Part shown: positions 61,492 through 64,000 of the stretch, in pieces
Layout: each line of letters begins with the position of its first letter
Position numbering within the stretch: position 1 is the stretch's first letter
DNA from: Acanthosepion lycidas
Lineage: Eukaryota > Mollusca > Cephalopoda > Sepiida > Sepiidae
Assembly (NCBI GenBank): GCA_963932145.1
Contig: OZ010580.1
Coordinates: 4,398,634 to 4,462,633 of the forward strand
Reading direction: 5' to 3'
DNA length: 64,000 nt
The notes under the pieces: generated by a model
Databases searched by the model: none
Seen by the model: only the letters and a program-made list of their open reading frames with translations
Told to the model about the DNA's origin: nothing
Translations under genes and position numbers: made by a program

Positions 61492-62514
61492 AGTGTTGAT
61501 ATATCCATATTGTTTCAGAAAGGAAGAAAATAATCTTTCGATATCAAATTGAAGTGAACAAGACAAATATTAATTAATTTTTACATCTGCAAGAAAAAGT
61601 AGCAATTTTTATTATTTTATGAAAAGGTACTATGAAATATCTTCATTACAAAAAATTACAAAATATAAAATAAATGAAAGGGAATTTTGACAGCTGCAGT
61701 TGAACTTTTTGAGATCTATGAAATGCCATGTGAGATTTTATAATTAGTTCTCAAGATACACAGATTTTCATTCAGAATACAAAACTCAAAGAAAGATAGC
61801 AGTCCATCTGTTTATAAACAGATGAGACGGCAAAATAAGGTAAGGGAGACAACTAATTCGCCTTATTAAAGAAAATGGGGAAATGCTCATAAGGGAATTT
61901 AAATAAAATATTTTTATTGGATATTTTACATAATCAGATACTTATGATTGTACCATGTAAACAATTAGCAATCTTTAAATCGCCCAATGCCAACGAATGA
62001 AATGTTATGAGATTCAGATTCATACAGGAAAAATTTTCAAATTTTTGAGTGTCTATTATTTAATTTAGAATCAAAGCTCAAAAAATATGCAATTTAAAAT
62101 TTTATTCACCAAAACTACTCAGGAATAGTCGGAAAAAGCGATTGAGATTGCCTGACAGTCTGAAGAAACTCTCAAGCAGCAACCAGAAGGGAATAAAACT
62201 CTACTGAGATATGTTTTGTAGACAGTTTTATGCACAAAGGAACAGAAAACATGCAGAGGAATGTATGAATAAAAATCAGGTCAAATGTTATGGAAGTGAA
62301 AGCAGCCTATGCCACGCCTGAATACAATGGCTCATCCTCGCCCCGCCAACAATAGGATATATCATCCATACGGAAAGAAATGACATGAGAAGCGAAAATG
62401 TGCATCAACAGATGACAAAGAAAAAGGTAGACGACAACATTTTCCTGGGCTGCGATATCAGCGAGCAGAGACCCATGAATGATTTACCTTAAAGTGGATG
62501 ATAGAAAATAAAAA
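61492..62514. other. Unassigned sequence, no gene supported
   Basis: AT-rich to about 62100, then more balanced base composition to 62510. A 20-bp palindrome lies at 61805-61824. The 62290-62500 part looks like decayed coding or transposon DNA, but no family could be named. Confidence 0.4.
61805..61824. repeat. Perfect 20-bp palindrome
   Basis: CATCTGTTTATAAACAGATG, no mismatch; includes an E-box-like CATCTG at each end. Function unknown. Confidence 0.85.
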
Positions 62515-62750
62515 AAATCAAGATCAACCAAGAGCCTTTGGAAGATCATGACATAAACTACATGTTTTCAGCTTCAAACAAATGTTTCATCACTTTTGCA
62601 GTATGACAAGCATAATTATCTTGCATAAAGATGAATTTTGTGGCAGAAGATGCACAAAAAGAAATTGTAGAATATACAACTTTGCCATGTATCTTCGCCT
62701 TGTTCTATTATGAAACAGTTATCTCTCCCCAGTTCATACGTGATACATAT
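62515..62750 (-). mobile_element. Tc1/mariner-type transposase relic
   Basis: On the minus strand one frame reads TKFIFMQDNYACHTAKVM and continues to KHLFEAENM then a stop. The MQDN-x-x-CHTA block is the segment around the second catalytic Asp of Tc1-like DDE transposases. Upstream in the same frame GEITVS and KIHGKVVYSTISF are interrupted by two stops. Downstream a shifted trace of the WPSKSPDLNP-type motif may be present. No terminal inverted repeats were found. A dead fragment. Confidence 0.72.
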
Positions 62751-63217
62751 TTGGTCGATCATGTCTCTTTTGGTTCATAACTGATTAAGCAGAAGATTTT
62801 CCAGCAGTTGTTTGCCATTTCTTTATGAGCTAGACTGGTTGCCGCCCAATCTGTCCTAAACGTTGTAATAAATATGGCAACAAAGATGATGACAACAGTC
62901 CGAATAATAAATCGTGTACATAATACCTGATCTCAGAAATATAGACAAATAACAGCTTCATACTCCGACATTTCAATCTAGTTGTAACAATAAGATGAAA
63001 ATCTCTTTCTCTGTTGTGAACACGCCTTTACTAAGCACAAGTAGAAAAAATTAAAAAAGTTTTCCTTGTTTAATGGCAAAATTTTGTGTAGATTATAAAT
63101 CAATCTCTCAATAAATTGCTATAATACAAAAAGACTTACAAGAACGAGAAGAACATTTTAAAAATTCAGTAAAAAAGGCATTTGTTAATATGTTAGTAGA
63201 TTTTAAAAAGGTCGATT
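62751..63217. other. Unassigned sequence, no gene supported
   Basis: Lies between the transposase relic and the H2A pseudogene; may hold the 5' part of the transposon, but no motif is readable. Confidence 0.4.
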
Positions 63218-63540
63218 TCAAACAGACTTTGAAGATTTGTTGGGCAGAAAGACAGCCTGAATGTTGGGGAGGACATCATCCTAGGCGATAGTAACTTCGA
63301 ATAACAGTCTCTTCAATTCCTTGTCATTCCGGGTAGCTAACTGCAAGTGATGGGATTGATTCTCGATTTCTTGACTCTGGCAACATTACCTGCCAACTCG
63401 AGAACTTCATTGGTCAAATATTCCATAATTTTGGCTTCTTAGACAGGAGCACCTGCACTAACAAGTCCCAAATAGTTGTCTTTTCGCAGTAGACGATGGA
63501 TACAGCCGACGAGGAAATTGAACAAACAAAAGTTGAAAAT
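63218..63540 (-). pseudogene. Histone H2A pseudogene (body and C terminus)
   Basis: The minus-strand translation aligns with H2A from about the LQFPVG segment to the end. Visible blocks in order: IHRLLRKDNY, SAGAPV then a stop, IMEYLTNEVLELAGN, KKSRI, a one-base deletion before HLQLATRND, then KELKRLLFEVTIA, a second stop, and DDVLPNIQAVFLP ending in a natural TGA at 63218-63220. Two stops and a frameshift make it dead. It begins roughly where the H2A start at 60627 breaks off but lies in the opposite orientation. NDKELKRLL and VLPNIQAV point to canonical H2A, not H2A.Z. Confidence 0.88.
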
Positions 63541-64000
63541 TCTAGCGCCCGATTTTCAAAAAAAAATAATCAATATTTAGTAAACTTTGGAGGAAAAATA
63601 CACTCGTATTAATGATTTGGAAAATATAAAACAAACTTAATAACAACTAGCGATATTTAATTCATATTATATTAATATAGTTACTCTTCTGAGAGGGAAC
63701 AGTAGTCAGTCAAAGGAGGTAATCCAGAATTATTTCCTTTTTGAACCTCCGTATAAAGCAACTTGACAGTTGTGAAAATTATTAAAAAGAAAAACGTCAA
63801 TTTTGGCGATGTCTTGTATAATGAGAGAATCGAAAAAAGTGATAAATCTAACCTTTTTAAAATAAATGAAAATCTGTTTCTTGTGACGTCCCCCCGGTGT
63901 CGCTGCGTCAAATGTGACGTCTGCCTGGCTGCGTCCGTCGTGCTATCCTGTCCTGTGACGACCAACTGGCTTGATATTGGTCGCGGCACCAAATGTGACG
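63541..64000. other. Unassigned sequence with a GC-rich end
   Basis: AT-rich until about 63880, then a GC-richer segment to the window edge with four TGTGACG motifs (63882, 63913, 63954, 63994). It may be the edge of a mobile element continuing beyond the window; not identified. Confidence 0.4.

Noticed and set aside
63681..63992. 103-residue minus-strand frame
   Set aside because: Starts at TTG near the window edge, has no domain, and crosses an abrupt base-composition change.

Overview
This is AT-rich animal nuclear DNA, most likely arthropod and possibly chelicerate. The evidence is an intronless histone H2B gene with a histone 3' stem-loop, an arthropod-like 5S rRNA sequence, and RNA polymerase III genes with internal promoters. 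The exact taxon cannot be read from the window. There is no bacterial-type operon, no CRISPR array and no large protein-coding gene.

Region 1 (1-49000) is a tandem array of a unit of about 1.98 kb. Each unit carries one tRNA-Gly(GCC) gene on the minus strand and one 5S rRNA gene on the plus strand. I count 25 tRNA-Gly and 24 5S genes here; the array runs off the left edge. Within a unit the two genes diverge across about 1.41 kb. Between units the 5S of one unit and the tRNA of the next converge across about 0.39 kb. Units differ by small indels and substitutions that cluster in neighbouring units, and unit lengths are 1974-1992 bp. The 5S genes fall into two helix II alleles that both keep pairing. 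Three tRNA copies (29967, 31950, 41833) carry substitutions at structurally important positions.

Region 2 (49001-49200) is a run of exactly 200 N, probably an assembly gap. Region 3 (49201-51830) holds the same unit in reverse orientation: one intact diverged unit (tRNA-Gly plus, 5S minus), then a decayed unit that has lost both genes. So the array folds back on itself at or near the gap.

Region 4 (51830-64000) is a degenerate histone locus. A 5'-truncated, frameshifted H2B pseudogene abuts the last array relic. An intact H2B gene lies at 60078-60449 on the opposite strand, so the two H2B copies and their 3' flanks form an old inverted duplication; a further matching pair lies at 54189-54470 and 58963-59254. 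The intact H2B has a TATA box, a CCAAT box and a 3' stem-loop. Divergent from it is the start of an H2A gene that decays after about 13 codons; an H2A body with stops and a frameshift lies inverted at 63218-63540. The rest is AT-rich DNA with two small dispersed repeat families, a tRNA-like (SINE-like) element, a Tc1/mariner-type transposase relic and some palindromes.

The theme is a composite 5S/tRNA-Gly array, evolving by local homogenisation, whose inverted edge joins a broken histone gene. Copy-to-copy statements come from reading the sequence by eye; no alignment or database search was run.
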